Assembly (NCBI RefSeq): GCF_003813775.1
Contig: NZ_RPDH01000002.1
Coordinates: 434,001 to 498,000 of the forward strand
Direction: 5' to 3'
DNA: 64,000 nt
From: Chitinophaga lutea
Lineage (GTDB): Bacteria > Bacteroidota > Bacteroidia > Chitinophagales > Chitinophagaceae
Positions 52,846 to 61,817 of the stretch are shown one piece after another; the first letter of the stretch is position 1; every line of letters begins with the position of its first letter. Below the pieces are notes generated by a model. That model did not search any database, was not told the DNA's origin, and worked only from the letters and a program-made list of their open reading frames with translations. The position numbers were made by a program, and so were the translations under genes.

Positions 52846-53542
52846 TTTCCTCCGGAAAATCGATACCCGGTTCGAAGAATCGCTGGCAGCGGCGGAAACT
52901 GCCGTGCTGGAAAGCCTCTCCGGCAATGATTACGACTATTATGCCTCTGCGAGAACGTTGATGTCTGTCCGGTTGCAGCTCACCAGTACCCTGATAGAAA
53001 AGATCGACCAGACCTGGCGTTTGCAGGTAGAGCCAGCGATGGCCGCCGATGGGGCATACTGGATGGATGAAATGAAAAAAGGGTACGATCTCGCGGAAGC
53101 GCTACACGACCGGCTAGAGCGGTTCATGTTCATCACGGAAGGGAAACTCTCGCAGGCCTATTACACGCATTGCATCGGGCTGGTCAACAAAAACTTTTAT
53201 TGTACGCAATGCCGGTCGAAGCTCGAAATAAAACAGAACTTCTTCCGTTCGCAATACGTGACCTGCGGGTATTGCAACACGGTCAACACGTTCGAACCGG
53301 AAACCAGATATGTGCAGATCGGCTGGAATGTGGTGCACCATATGGCCGCCCTCGCCGCGCTGGAGGAATACGATGCGGCGCAGCAAGCCGGAAAACAGGG
53401 CGACACGCCCGCCTACAGGGCCGCTTATAAAAAATACCTCGAAAGGTATTTCAGGGAGAAAGCCCGGCTGGTGCCCGATATCGAAGCCAACTTCGAACAG
53501 GACGTAGCATCCGGCATGCACAAACGATTCAGTAACCATTAA
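52808..53542 (+). CDS. Helical protein with internal zinc ribbon, SPFH operon
   Basis: A 244-residue soluble protein starting at ATG 52808. N-terminal helices (about 1-115: RWDDFLRKIDTRFEESLAAAE, VRLQLTSTLIEKIDQTWRLQ), a zinc ribbon (CTQC at Cys132/135, CGYC at Cys153/156) and a helical C-terminus with HHMAALAALEEYDAAQQAG. Two ribbons in successive genes of one operon is unusual and matches the double zinc ribbon of the Bacillus YdjG module. Overlaps the preceding gene and is 10 bp from the next. No known domain otherwise. Confidence 0.75.
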   Translation: MTRKQELVSRWDDFLRKIDTRFEESLAAAETAVLESLSGNDYDYYASARTLMSVRLQLTSTLIEKIDQTWRLQVEPAMAADGAYWMDEMKKGYDLAEALHDRLERFMFITEGKLSQAYYTHCIGLVNKNFYCTQCRSKLEIKQNFFRSQYVTCGYCNTVNTFEPETRYVQIGWNVVHHMAALAALEEYDAAQQAGKQGDTPAYRAAYKKYLERYFREKARLVPDIEANFEQDVASGMHKRFSNH

Positions 53543-53552
53543 ACCGAAACAT

Positions 53553-54116
53553 ATGGAATTAATCAACGGAGTTTCTTTTGAAGAATACGCAGCCGCCTGC
53601 GGCAACCTCGCCCAGGGCATGCCCGAATCGGAAGTCTGCCGGGTACTCGGCATCGAAAAACCGGTGTGGGATGAAACGCTGGACAAATGGAACGACCGCC
53701 TCGGCGACATCATCGCGGCGGATATGAACATGGCCACCAAATACGGCGAACTGTTCGCCAACCCGAAAGCAGGCCGGTTTGCAGGCGTGGAAAGCCCGGC
53801 CGCCGACATCGAAGAACTGCTGAAAGCCGTACCCGATTTCGACGCCTACCAGAAAATTTTCTGGCATCAGTCGGTGGCCGCCAAATACGGTATAGATCCG
53901 ATAAGCGTACTGGAAGAATACGGCCTCGACATCGGGAAATGGGGCACCCTGAACATGCATTACATCGCCGTACAGAACCAGCTGCTCGACCATACGCACC
54001 CCGATTACGAGCGGCAGTTCCGGTACCTCACCGATACCATGCAGAAACACGAGCAGCACTTTGAAGCGTATTACAAAGACCATAAAGTCGACCTTGCCGA
54101 CGATATAAATTTTTAA
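53553..54116 (+). CDS. Unknown protein, third gene of the SPFH operon
   Basis: A 187-residue acidic soluble protein, predicted mostly helical, with no signal peptide or membrane helix. Segments such as EEYAAACGNLAQGMPESEVCRVLGIEKPVWDE and DIEELLKAVPDFDAYQKIFWHQSVAAKYGIDP look like a helical tetrad but match no family I can name. The tight spacing (10 bp after one neighbour, 3 bp before the other) makes it part of the same complex or pathway as the SPFH protein. Confidence 0.75.
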   Translation: MELINGVSFEEYAAACGNLAQGMPESEVCRVLGIEKPVWDETLDKWNDRLGDIIAADMNMATKYGELFANPKAGRFAGVESPAADIEELLKAVPDFDAYQKIFWHQSVAAKYGIDPISVLEEYGLDIGKWGTLNMHYIAVQNQLLDHTHPDYERQFRYLTDTMQKHEQHFEAYYKDHKVDLADDINF

Positions 54117-54119
54117 CCC

Positions 54120-55103
54120 ATGAGTATCATGCAAAGCCTGCAAAACCAGTTCCGTTCCGTGATCCAATGGGACGATCCCCGCGAATGGGAAATGTTCCGG
54201 AAGTTTACAGACAAGGGCGATGAACTGAAGAACGCCTCCAAACTGATCATTCAGCCGGGACAGGGATGCATCTTTACCCATGAGGGCAAAATAGAAGGGG
54301 TGTTCGACGAAGCCGGCCTGTACGATCTGCAGACGGGCAACGCACCTTTTATCACGACGCTGAAAAAGGTCCTGAACGCATTTGAAAGCGAGCACAAAAC
54401 GGCCCTCTGGTTTTTCAGGAAGGCGGATACGGTCAACATACGATGGGGCACGAGGATACCGATCACCTATAACGACCCGGTATACGGTTTTCCCGTGAGC
54501 CTCCGCGGGTTCGGCAACTATTCCATCCGCATCACGGAACCCGCCGCTTTTTTCGCCCGTATCGTGTCTGGGCAGGAAAACTATTATGCGCACGATTTGC
54601 AGGAGCTCTTCCTCTCGAGGATTTCCCAGCCCATCGCCGCCTACCTGGCCAACGCCAGGTTCTCCTACGCGGAAATAGACGCCCACATCGAACAGATCGC
54701 CAAAGACGCCCGTGAAAAAACGACCGGCGTATTCGAAGAGCTCGGCTTTGCGCTGCTCGATTTCCGGATCGAGGGCAATTCCTTTGACGAGGCCACCAAC
54801 CAGCGCATCGCCGGTATTTCGGATGTGCAGGCCGATGCGAAAGCGGCGCAGCTGGCCGGGGTGAATTTTTCCGAATTACAGCAGCTCAAGGCCATGCGCG
54901 ACGCGGCCAAAAACGAAGGCACGGCCGGGGCGGGGATGGGCATGCTGACGGGGATCAACCTCGGAAACACCATGCAGCAGCCAAACACTCCCGAAACCGA
55001 TATCAAAGCGAAGCTGGGCAAACTCAAGGAATTATTCGACGAAGGACTGATCGACGAAGCGGAGTATAAAGAAAAAAAGAAGGATCTACTGGGCAACTGG
55101 TGA
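54120..55103 (+). CDS. SPFH-domain protein with C-terminal SHOCT domain
   Basis: A 327-residue protein. The SPFH/Band-7-type core spans about residues 30-235 (SKLIIQPGQGCIFTHEGKIEGVF, WGTRIPITYNDPVYGFPVSLRGFGNYSIRI, ARFSYAEIDAHIEQIAKDAREKT, FALLDFRIEGNSFDEATN), and the last 35 residues are a SHOCT domain (KLGKLKELFDEGLIDEAEYKEKKKDLL). It has no membrane helix, as in the Bacillus YdjI class of SPFH proteins that assemble on membranes. Last of four tightly packed genes with the zinc-ribbon proteins; membrane-stress sensing or remodelling is the likely theme. Ends at a short duplicated 3' sequence. Confidence 0.88.
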   Translation: MSIMQSLQNQFRSVIQWDDPREWEMFRKFTDKGDELKNASKLIIQPGQGCIFTHEGKIEGVFDEAGLYDLQTGNAPFITTLKKVLNAFESEHKTALWFFRKADTVNIRWGTRIPITYNDPVYGFPVSLRGFGNYSIRITEPAAFFARIVSGQENYYAHDLQELFLSRISQPIAAYLANARFSYAEIDAHIEQIAKDAREKTTGVFEELGFALLDFRIEGNSFDEATNQRIAGISDVQADAKAAQLAGVNFSELQQLKAMRDAAKNEGTAGAGMGMLTGINLGNTMQQPNTPETDIKAKLGKLKELFDEGLIDEAEYKEKKKDLLGNW

Positions 55104-55190
55104 TTTCGGGGAATAGCTCAACAAAGCCGGGTAGCGGCATGCAGGAGGGCTATTGATGATTTAGGGACTAGCTCAATAAAGCCGGGTAGC
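55101..55190 (+). repeat. Imperfect direct repeat starting at the stop codon of the SPFH gene
   Basis: Two copies, 55101-55135 and 55157-55190, sharing TGATTT, AGCTCAA and AAAGCCGGGTAGC with small differences. The first copy begins with the gene's own TGA stop. Probably a small 3'-end duplication. Confidence 0.6.
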
Positions 55191-55202
55191 AACCGGCACA
55201 AG

Positions 55203-55289
55203 AAAGCCGCCTCAACAGTAATCTCCCGGTTTTATCCGGGAACGGGGATGAAGATTATTCATCCCGTTACTATTGAGGCGGCTTTGATT
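55203..55289. terminator. Three-armed hairpin between convergent genes
   Basis: Outer stem AAAGCCGCCTCAACAGTAA (55203-55221) with its near-perfect complement at 55267-55285 (one mismatch); inside it are two further hairpins, CCCGG/CCGGG (55225-55240) and a CGGGGATGA/TCATCCCG stem (55243-55266). T-rich tail on the right. The outer stem repeats the terminator sequence at 17778. It probably ends both the SPFH operon and the DCC-family gene, but the extra arms are not needed for termination. Confidence 0.75.
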
Positions 55290-55290
55290 T

Positions 55291-55686
55291 TTATAAAAAC
55301 TTGCTTCTTACTTTTTCATCCGGCACCATACACTGGTCATTTTTACCGAACCATTTGTAGCGGTTGCGGGCTATCCACCGGTAAACGCCGTTCCTGATAA
55401 ACGCCGGCACGATCATCAGTCCCCAGGCGAGGCTCCACGGAAAACCGAGCCGCCGCGCCACTCTCAACACAGCCGTACTTTCTGTAAAGGCCTGATCGTT
55501 TTCTATCAGCACGAACGAGTCCATCTTTTTTTCATTCAGCCCGTACTTTACCAGCAACTGTTCACCTGCGGGTGATTGCAGCGGCGCAAACCGGAACCTG
55601 TCGTAGCGGTCGCGGCGCAATACGAAGTTGACGCTTGCATTGCAAAACAGACATACGCCGTCGAACAGGATGGTGGCCGTTTCCAT
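55291..55686 (-). CDS. DCC-family thiol-disulfide oxidoreductase (DUF393)
   Basis: A 131-residue protein with the DCC motif DGVCLFC near the N-terminus (Cys12 and Cys15), RDRYDRFRFAPLQS and TESTAVLRVARRLGFPW, as in the DUF393/YuxK family with a thioredoxin-like fold. Catalysis and target are unknown. Its ATG is 2 bp after the purB stop, so it is read from the purB transcript. Confidence 0.85.
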   Translation of the reverse strand: METATILFDGVCLFCNASVNFVLRRDRYDRFRFAPLQSPAGEQLLVKYGLNEKKMDSFVLIENDQAFTESTAVLRVARRLGFPWSLAWGLMIVPAFIRNGVYRWIARNRYKWFGKNDQCMVPDEKVRSKFL

Positions 55687-55688
55687 GA

Positions 55689-57029
55689 TTAATGAATACC
55701 GGTGTAATTATGCGGTGTGATGGCTTTCAGCTCCTTTTTCAGCGCCGCGCTGATCTTGAGGCCATCGATGAATTTGTGCATCGTTTTCTGCGTGATCTGT
55801 TCGCCGCCACGGGTCAGTTCCTTCAGCGCTTCGTACGGCTGCGGGTAGTTTTCCCGGCGCAATACGGTCTGGATCGCTTCCGCCACCACGGCCCAGTTCT
55901 GTTCCAGGTCTTCGTGCAGCTTCGCGCTGTTGAGGATCAGTTTGCCCAGCCCTTTTTCGAGCGACTTAACCGCCAGCAGGGTGTGCGCGAAAGGCACGCC
56001 AACGTTGCGCAGCACGGTGGAGTCCGTCAGGTCGCGCTGCAGCCTCGAAATGGGCAGCTTCGCGCTCAGGTGCTCGAATATCGCATTGGCGAGGCCGAGG
56101 TTGCCTTCGGCGTTCTCGAAATCGATGGGGTTTACCTTGTGCGGCATGGCGGAAGAACCTACTTCGTTCTTTTTGATTTTCTGTTTGAAGTAGTCCATCG
56201 AAATGTATGTCCATATGTCGCGTGCAAAGTCGACCAGGATGTTGTTCACCCTTTTGAGCGTATCGAACTGTGCGGCGAGATTGTCGTAGTGCTCGATCTG
56301 CGTGGTAAACTGCATCCTTTGCAGGCCCAGTGTGCCGTTGACGAATTTATTGCCGAATTTCTCCCAGTTGATGGCGGGGAAGGCCACGTTATGTGCGTTG
56401 AAGTTGCCGGTAGCCCCGCCGAATTTGGCGGCGAAGGGGATTTGCCCGAGCAGGCGCACCTGGCCTTCGAGCCTTTCCACGAACACCAGGATTTCTTTGC
56501 CCAGGCGGGTGGGAGAGGCCGGTTGACCATGCGTTCTGGCCAGCATCGGCACCGCTTTCCAGTCTTTCGCCAGCTTTTTGAGGTGCAGGATGAGATTGGA
56601 GATGGCGGGCAGATAGGTATGTTCCACGGCGTCTTTCCAGAGGAGGGGGGTGGCCGTGTTATTCACGTCCTGGGAAGTGAGGCCGAAGTGTACCCATTCC
56701 AGTTTGTCTTCCAGTCCCAGGTTTTTAAACTCATTCTTGAGGAAATATTCCACCGCCTTCACGTCGTGATTCGTGATTTTCTCCGTATCCTTTACCAGTT
56801 GGGCGTTTTCGACGGAAAACGACTGGTAGATGTTCCGGAGGGCAGGAATTTTTGCTTTCGGCAGGGTGAACAGCTTCTGTTCCGCCAGGGCAATAAAATA
56901 TTCTACTTCCACCTGTACACGGTAACGGATCAGGGCAAATTCGGAAAAATAGGGGGCCAGTTCTTCCAGTTGTCCCCTGTAACGCCCGTCTACCGGGGAA
57001 ATAGCAGTTAAAGCTTGTAATTGCATCAT
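55689..57029 (-). CDS. purB: Adenylosuccinate lyase
   Basis: A 446-residue fumarase/aspartase-superfamily enzyme that cleaves SAICAR and adenylosuccinate in purine synthesis. N-terminal LTAISPVDGRYRGQLEEL, HFGLTSQDVNNTA, ARTHGQPASPT and the superfamily signature SSAMPHKVNPIDFENAEGN are complete. Followed on the same strand by the DCC gene. purC, which makes its substrate, is at 7.2-8.1 kb. Confidence 0.97.
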   Translation of the reverse strand: MMQLQALTAISPVDGRYRGQLEELAPYFSEFALIRYRVQVEVEYFIALAEQKLFTLPKAKIPALRNIYQSFSVENAQLVKDTEKITNHDVKAVEYFLKNEFKNLGLEDKLEWVHFGLTSQDVNNTATPLLWKDAVEHTYLPAISNLILHLKKLAKDWKAVPMLARTHGQPASPTRLGKEILVFVERLEGQVRLLGQIPFAAKFGGATGNFNAHNVAFPAINWEKFGNKFVNGTLGLQRMQFTTQIEHYDNLAAQFDTLKRVNNILVDFARDIWTYISMDYFKQKIKKNEVGSSAMPHKVNPIDFENAEGNLGLANAIFEHLSAKLPISRLQRDLTDSTVLRNVGVPFAHTLLAVKSLEKGLGKLILNSAKLHEDLEQNWAVVAEAIQTVLRRENYPQPYEALKELTRGGEQITQKTMHKFIDGLKISAALKKELKAITPHNYTGIH

Positions 57030-57093
57030 GTATTGATTATCCAGTCAAATATTGCCCCCGGCCATCCAAAGCAGGTATGTTCGGGAATTACTT

Positions 57094-57101
57094 TATTTTA
57101 G
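57094..57101 (+). promoter_or_regulatory. -7-like box of mqnA
   Basis: TATTTTAG differs by one base from TAnnTTTG. It lies between the ATG at 57077 and the TTG at 57122, which argues that the true mqnA start is the TTG. Confidence 0.4.
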
Positions 57102-57121
57102 CAGGCTCAAAATTACAGAAA

Positions 57122-57859
57122 TTGGAACGGAAAGTAAAAGTAGCCGCTGTCAGTTATTTGAATACGAAGCCTTTGTTGTACGGTTTCAGGGATCATAAGG
57201 TGTTGCGCTCCATGGAGCTGAGCCTCGATTACCCTGCCCGGATCGCCCGCCAGCTGATAGACGGCGAGGTGGACCTGGCCCTGGTACCGGTGGCGATTAT
57301 CCCGAAACTGAAAGAACATCACATTATTGCCGACTTCTGCATAGGCGCCGAAGGCCCTGTAGCGTCCGTATGCCTGTTCAGCGACGTGCCGCTGCAGAAC
57401 ATCCACCGCATTTACCTCGATTACCAGAGCCGCACCTCCGTGGCGCTGCTGAAAATACTCGTACGCGACCACTGGAAGCTGAACGTGGAGTTCATTGAAA
57501 CCACCGGCGACTACCAGCACCTCATCCGGGGCAACGATGCCGGTCTGGTGATAGGGGACCGGGCGCTGGCCCAACGGCATGTATCGCCGTACATATTCGA
57601 CCTGGGTGAGGCCTGGATCCGTTTTACCAGCCTGCCTTTCGTGTTTGCCGCCTGGATCAGCAACCGCCCTTTACCGGTGGAGTTCATCCAGCAGTTCAAC
57701 GATGCCAACAGCATCGGTCTCAACAACCTGCCGGCGGTGGTGGCGGAAAACAGCAGCCCCGACTTCGACCTGATTTCCTATTACACGCAAAATATCAGTT
57801 ACCGCCTTACGCCGGGCAAGCGGCAGGGGCTGGCGCGCTTCCTGAATTACCTGCAATAA
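57122..57859 (+). CDS. mqnA: Chorismate dehydratase (menaquinone via futalosine)
   Basis: About 245 residues from TTG 57122 (MERKVKVAAVSYLNTKPL). MqnA-type solute-binding-like fold: AAVSYLNTKPLLYGF, GEVDLALVPVAIIPKL, and GLVIGDRALA. It converts chorismate to 3-enolpyruvoylbenzoate, the first step of the futalosine route. The frame is open to ATG 57077, but that would put the promoter inside the gene. No other mqn genes are close. Divergent from purB. Confidence 0.9.
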   Translation: MERKVKVAAVSYLNTKPLLYGFRDHKVLRSMELSLDYPARIARQLIDGEVDLALVPVAIIPKLKEHHIIADFCIGAEGPVASVCLFSDVPLQNIHRIYLDYQSRTSVALLKILVRDHWKLNVEFIETTGDYQHLIRGNDAGLVIGDRALAQRHVSPYIFDLGEAWIRFTSLPFVFAAWISNRPLPVEFIQQFNDANSIGLNNLPAVVAENSSPDFDLISYYTQNISYRLTPGKRQGLARFLNYLQ

Positions 57860-57908
57860 TTTGTTGATAATCAGCATATTTTGTGTAACTTAGGAAAAAG
57901 GCGTCGCT

Positions 57909-58565
57909 ATGAAAGTAGGCATTCTGGGCTCCGGCGTTGTGGGCACAACGCTCGGTCACGCGCTGATTCGTTTAGGCCATTCCGTTATGATCGGAACGGA
58001 GCATCCCCAGAAAGAAGCGTTGCGCCGATGGTTGCTGGAAAACAGCCAGGCGGGCCAGATCGGTTCGTTCTCAGCGGCCGCAGCCTATGGCGACATTATC
58101 ATTCTCTGCACCAGCTGGCGCGGCACCAAAAAAACCATAGAAGCGGCCGGTATCTGGAATTTCAAGAAGAAAGTAGTGGTGGATGTGACCAATCCCCTGG
58201 ATGGAAGGGGCCCCGATGAATCGGGCCGCCTTTCGCTATCGCCGGGCAACAGTGCGTCCGGCGGGGAGCAGATACAGGCCTGGCTGCAGGATGCCCATGT
58301 GGTCAAAACCCTCAACAGCTACGGCCACCAGCTCATGACCGCGCCGCAACTCAAAGAAGGTATTCCCACGATGCTCATGGCCGGCAACGACGACCTCGCC
58401 AAAAAAGCCATTGCCGATCTGCTGTCGCAAATGGGCTGGCAGGATGTAGTGGATATCGGCAATATAGAAATGAGCCGTTACCTCGAAGGTTTGTATGTAC
58501 TGTGGTATGCCTATGGTATGCAAACCGGCAACTGGGAGCATGCGTTCCGGTTGTTGAGGAAGTGA
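57909..58565 (+). CDS. NADPH-dependent F420 reductase-like NAD(P)-binding protein
   Basis: A 218-residue Rossmann protein. N-terminal nucleotide fold KVGILGSGVVGTTLGHALIRLGHSVMIGTE, AAAYGDIIILCTSW, VVVDVTNPL and AGNDDLAKKAIADLLSQMGW match the NADP oxidoreductase, coenzyme-F420-dependent type. In bacteria without F420 such proteins use other redox partners; true activity unknown. Starts 49 bp after mqnA on the same strand, perhaps co-transcribed. Followed by the 100-bp imperfect repeat. Confidence 0.85.
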   Translation: MKVGILGSGVVGTTLGHALIRLGHSVMIGTEHPQKEALRRWLLENSQAGQIGSFSAAAAYGDIIILCTSWRGTKKTIEAAGIWNFKKKVVVDVTNPLDGRGPDESGRLSLSPGNSASGGEQIQAWLQDAHVVKTLNSYGHQLMTAPQLKEGIPTMLMAGNDDLAKKAIADLLSQMGWQDVVDIGNIEMSRYLEGLYVLWYAYGMQTGNWEHAFRLLRK

Positions 58566-58901
58566 GCCGCTGAACATGTTTACTTGGCTGTGTTCCGAGA
58601 AAAGAATCCGGGAAACTATCCCAGGAGCATTGTTGCCAGCCGTTTTCTTTGAAGGCATTGGTGTTTGCTCCTGTATCACTTTACCAGCCTGCTTTCCTTG
58701 AAAGAATACGGAAAATCATCTCAGGTGCATGTTGCCGGCTGTTTTATATCAAAGCATCAGACGTCAGCTCCCGGATCATCTTATCAGCCTGCTTTCCATG
58801 AAAAACAGGGAAATTATTCCGGGATACCTGCCACCGGATTCCTCCCATCTTCCTTTTTTACAACCATCTCCCGCTATTTATCGGCATTCCCTGCAACCGC
58901 A
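58566..58901. other. 336-bp intergenic region with degenerate repeat
   Basis: Contains the 100-bp-period imperfect repeat; no convincing frame or terminator seen. Confidence 0.5.
58601..58850. repeat. Imperfect tandem repeat with exact 100-bp period
   Basis: Units start at 58601 and 58701, with a decayed third at 58801. They share AAAGAATnCGG, CAGG-GCAT-GTTGCC-GC-GTTTT, and the closing CAGCCTGCTTTCC before each next unit. The preceding 20 bp (58579-58600) look like a degenerate end of an earlier unit. Clear divergence between units suggests an old duplication. Confidence 0.6.
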
Positions 58902-60170
58902 TCAATGATGCTGCAACGCCGCCGGTTCGTCCGCTTTTTGACCCGTATCGCTCACCGTCAGTGTTTTCCGGAATGAACGGATAGCCAGTACCGCCGCGCC
59001 CGCCGTGAGCAAGGCGCTCATATAAAACGGCGCGCCCGGGAAGAGGAAAGGCCGCTGTTCTTTTGTAAAAAGGTGGAACAGGCCTGTCATGATCAGTGGA
59101 CCGACGATGTTGGTCAGGCTGATGAGGCTCGTCATGGTGCCCTGTAGTTCCCCCTGTTCGGTAGGGGGCACCTGGTTGCTCATCACGCCCTGGAGAGAGG
59201 GTCCGAAAATCCCGCCCAGTCCGTACAGGATGAGGATTGCAAACATCATCCAGCCCGCGGTGGCAAGGCCGAACAGGAGAAAACTCACCATATAGATGAT
59301 CAGGCCCACGTACACTGCTCGGTGATAGCCCAGTTTGGGCAATATCACCCTGATGAGGCCGCCCTGCACAATGGCGGTCATGATACCGGACAATGACAGC
59401 GAATACCCCACCACATCCATGCTCCAGTCGAACTTGAACATGGTGTAATAGGTCCACGTACTCATGATGGCATGTGCCGCCGTGTAAATCAATGCAATGG
59501 CGCCCATGAGCGAATATACCTGCGGATATTTTTTGATCTGCTTCAAAGCGCCGACGGGATTGGCCCGCTTCCAGCTGAACGGGCGGCGATTTTCCTTAGA
59601 CAGAGATTCGGGCAGGATAAAATAACCGTACAACCAGTTGAGCAGCGACATGCCCGCCGTCAAAAGGAACGGCGCACGGATGCCGCCCCAGTGACCTACC
59701 CAACCACCGATCACCGGCCCGAGCACAAACCCGATACCGAAGGCCATACCCAGTAATCCGAAATTCTGCGCACGTTTTTCAGGCGTGCTGATATCGGCGA
59801 TATATGCGGAGGCCGCCGTCATGCTGGCGCCGGTGATGCCGATGATGATCCGGCCTACGAACAGCCATACAATGGAAGGAGCAAAAGCCAGGAAGAGGTA
59901 ATCCACGCCCATGCCGAACATGGAAATCAGCAGCACGGGGCGGCGGCCGTACTTGTCGCTAAGGCCGCCCAGGATGGGCGCGCACACGAACTGCACGATG
60001 GCATAGGCAAAAGTGAGCCAGCCCCCGTAAATGGAAGCATCGCTGATATTGCCGCCGATCAGCTCTTCAATCAGTTTGGGAACAACGGGAATGATGATGC
60101 CGAAGCCGATAAAATCGATGAGAAGTGTAATGAAAATAAACGTGAGGGGCCCGCTTTTCCTGCCTGCCAT
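58902..60170 (-). CDS. MFS transporter, TetA-like drug:proton antiporter family
   Basis: A 422-residue, 12-helix major facilitator protein. First half has the MFS signature [16 protein letters not shown] and motif C-like [13 protein letters not shown] near helix 5, typical for 12-TM export pumps of the TCR/tetracycline type; start is [21 protein letters not shown]. Substrate undetermined (drug or metabolite). Monocistronic and divergent from the DUF1328 gene. Confidence 0.9.
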   Translation of the reverse strand: MAGRKSGPLTFIFITLLIDFIGFGIIIPVVPKLIEELIGGNISDASIYGGWLTFAYAIVQFVCAPILGGLSDKYGRRPVLLISMFGMGVDYLFLAFAPSIVWLFVGRIIIGITGASMTAASAYIADISTPEKRAQNFGLLGMAFGIGFVLGPVIGGWVGHWGGIRAPFLLTAGMSLLNWLYGYFILPESLSKENRRPFSWKRANPVGALKQIKKYPQVYSLMGAIALIYTAAHAIMSTWTYYTMFKFDWSMDVVGYSLSLSGIMTAIVQGGLIRVILPKLGYHRAVYVGLIIYMVSFLLFGLATAGWMMFAILILYGLGGIFGPSLQGVMSNQVPPTEQGELQGTMTSLISLTNIVGPLIMTGLFHLFTKEQRPFLFPGAPFYMSALLTAGAAVLAIRSFRKTLTVSDTGQKADEPAALQHH

Positions 60171-60305
60171 AAAAAAAATTTGGGCAAAAATAGCCGAAAT
60201 ACAAAGCGGTCAACCTGCTAAATGACAAACCGCATTCATACTTGTGGAACGATAATTGTAAAACTCAATACATACAGTAATTGTTTAACCTTAAAATCAC
60301 TGATT

Positions 60306-60467
60306 ATGTTACGCTGGGCACTGATCTTCTTCATTATCGCCATTGTGGCGGCCATTTTCGGATTCGGGGGCATTGCGGCCAGCGCCGCCGGCATCGCCAA
60401 AATCCTGTTCTACATTTTTATTGTGATATTCCTCATTTCGCTGATTATCGGGCTGGTGAGAAAATAA
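60306..60467 (+). CDS. DUF1328 small membrane protein (YtjA-like)
   Basis: A 53-residue protein with two hydrophobic helices: [23 protein letters not shown] and [21 protein letters not shown]. It starts at ATG 60306. The [21 protein letters not shown] pattern is diagnostic of DUF1328; function unknown, sometimes stress-induced. The longer frame to 60222 has no good start. Confidence 0.88.
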   Translation: MLRWALIFFIIAIVAAIFGFGGIAASAAGIAKILFYIFIVIFLISLIIGLVRK

Positions 60468-60562
60468 TCGGGATTACCGGAATTTCACTTTTCACGTGAC
60501 GGTCCATGTTGCCTGCTGGACATACATGAACGCTTCCGGTATCCGGTTTTGGATAAGCGTAT

Positions 60563-61657
60563 TCAGGCATTTTCTTCCTGCATGGGGATCAGCTGCAGCA
60601 CTTCCGGATACTCCGCGAACGCCTGCTGCAGCCGTTCTCCGTGCGTATCCGTGATAAAAACCTGGCCGTAACCGGGCCCCTGCACCAGGGCGATCAGCCG
60701 TGAAACCCTTTCCTGGTCGAGTTTTTCAAATACATCGTCGAGCAGCAGGATAGGGGGGAACTGTTTGTGTTCCCGGATTGCTTCGTATTGCGCCAGTTTC
60801 AGTGCAAACAGGAAACTTTTCCGCTGGCCTTGGGAGGCGCTTGTTTTCATGGGGTGCTCGTCGAGCAGGAACAGGAGGTCGTCGCGGTGAATCCCCTGCG
60901 TGGTCCGCTGCATCTGTTTGTCGCGCAACCGGTTTTCCCGCAGCAGCGTTTCCAGCTGGCGGTCCAGCAACTGGCTCTGGTAGCGGAAGGCCACAATTTC
61001 GTGGCGGCCGGCCAGGTAATCATACCGGTCCTGCACCTGTTCGATGAATCCTTTCAGAAAAGCCTGTCGCGCCTCAAACACAGGCACCCCATGTTGTACC
61101 AGTTGTTCATCAAAAACATCCAGGAGGGCGTCGGGCGAATGGCTCATGGTGGCCAGCGCTTTGAGCAGGCTGTTTCGCTGCTGTAATATTTTATGGTAGG
61201 CGATCAGGTGGTCCATATACCCCGGCTGCAGCTGGCATAGCAGGGCGTCGAGCCAGCGGCGGCGGTCTTCGCTGCCGCCCAGGATGATTTCCGCATCGTC
61301 CGGCGCAATCATCACGGCCGGGAACTGGCCGATATGCCGGGAAAATTTCTCATAGGTCTCGTCGTTCAGGGAAATCTCCTTTTTCCCGTCCTTCACCGTC
61401 ACCACTACCTTTTCCTCCTTTCCGTGGCGGGCGAACAGCCCTTCGAGGCGGAATCCGTTGGTATTGTACTGCACATTCTGGCTTTCGGCCGAATGGAAGT
61501 AACTTTTGGTAAAACAGAGGTAATATACCGCGTCCAGCAGGTTGGTTTTACCCGAACCGTTGCGGCCGGTAATGCCTACGATGCGGCGGGAGAACTGAAA
61601 AACCCGGTGGGAGTAATTTTTGAACTGGGTAAGTGATATTTTTGAGACCGATAACAA
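60563..61657 (-). CDS. recF: DNA replication and repair protein RecF
   Basis: A 364-residue SMC-like ATPase that helps load RecA at gaps. Walker A GRNGSGKTNLLDAVY, signature-like TSASQGQRKSFLFALKLAQ, Walker B PPILLLDDVFEKLD; the N-terminus LTQFKNYSHRVFQFS is standard. TTG start at 61657. It is divergent from pdhA across about 160 bp and not beside dnaA/dnaN as in many bacteria. Confidence 0.95.
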   Translation of the reverse strand: MLSVSKISLTQFKNYSHRVFQFSRRIVGITGRNGSGKTNLLDAVYYLCFTKSYFHSAESQNVQYNTNGFRLEGLFARHGKEEKVVVTVKDGKKEISLNDETYEKFSRHIGQFPAVMIAPDDAEIILGGSEDRRRWLDALLCQLQPGYMDHLIAYHKILQQRNSLLKALATMSHSPDALLDVFDEQLVQHGVPVFEARQAFLKGFIEQVQDRYDYLAGRHEIVAFRYQSQLLDRQLETLLRENRLRDKQMQRTTQGIHRDDLLFLLDEHPMKTSASQGQRKSFLFALKLAQYEAIREHKQFPPILLLDDVFEKLDQERVSRLIALVQGPGYGQVFITDTHGERLQQAFAEYPEVLQLIPMQEENA

Positions 61658-61748
61658 GCTTTCCGGTAATTATTAATATAATCAGGTAAATATTTTTAAC
61701 GCATGGAGATGCAATATTTTGCATCGCCCGGCGGCGGTTCTGCAAAAT

Positions 61749-61788
61749 TGCTTGAATTTGCAGATTTTCCTGTTATATTTGCGAACAA
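61749..61788 (+). promoter_or_regulatory. Promoter of pdhA
   Basis: TTG at 61752 and TATATTTG at 61774 match the -33 and -7 elements with a 19-bp gap; transcription would start near 61787. Confidence 0.7.
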
Positions 61789-61817
61789 ATTTAGAAATAG
61801 TGCAAACTTTAACAGAC

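Noticed and set aside
55203..55285. Integron attC-type site
   Set aside because: The stem is terminator-like and lacks paired RYYYAAC/GTTRRRY core sites; no integrase of that class is near.
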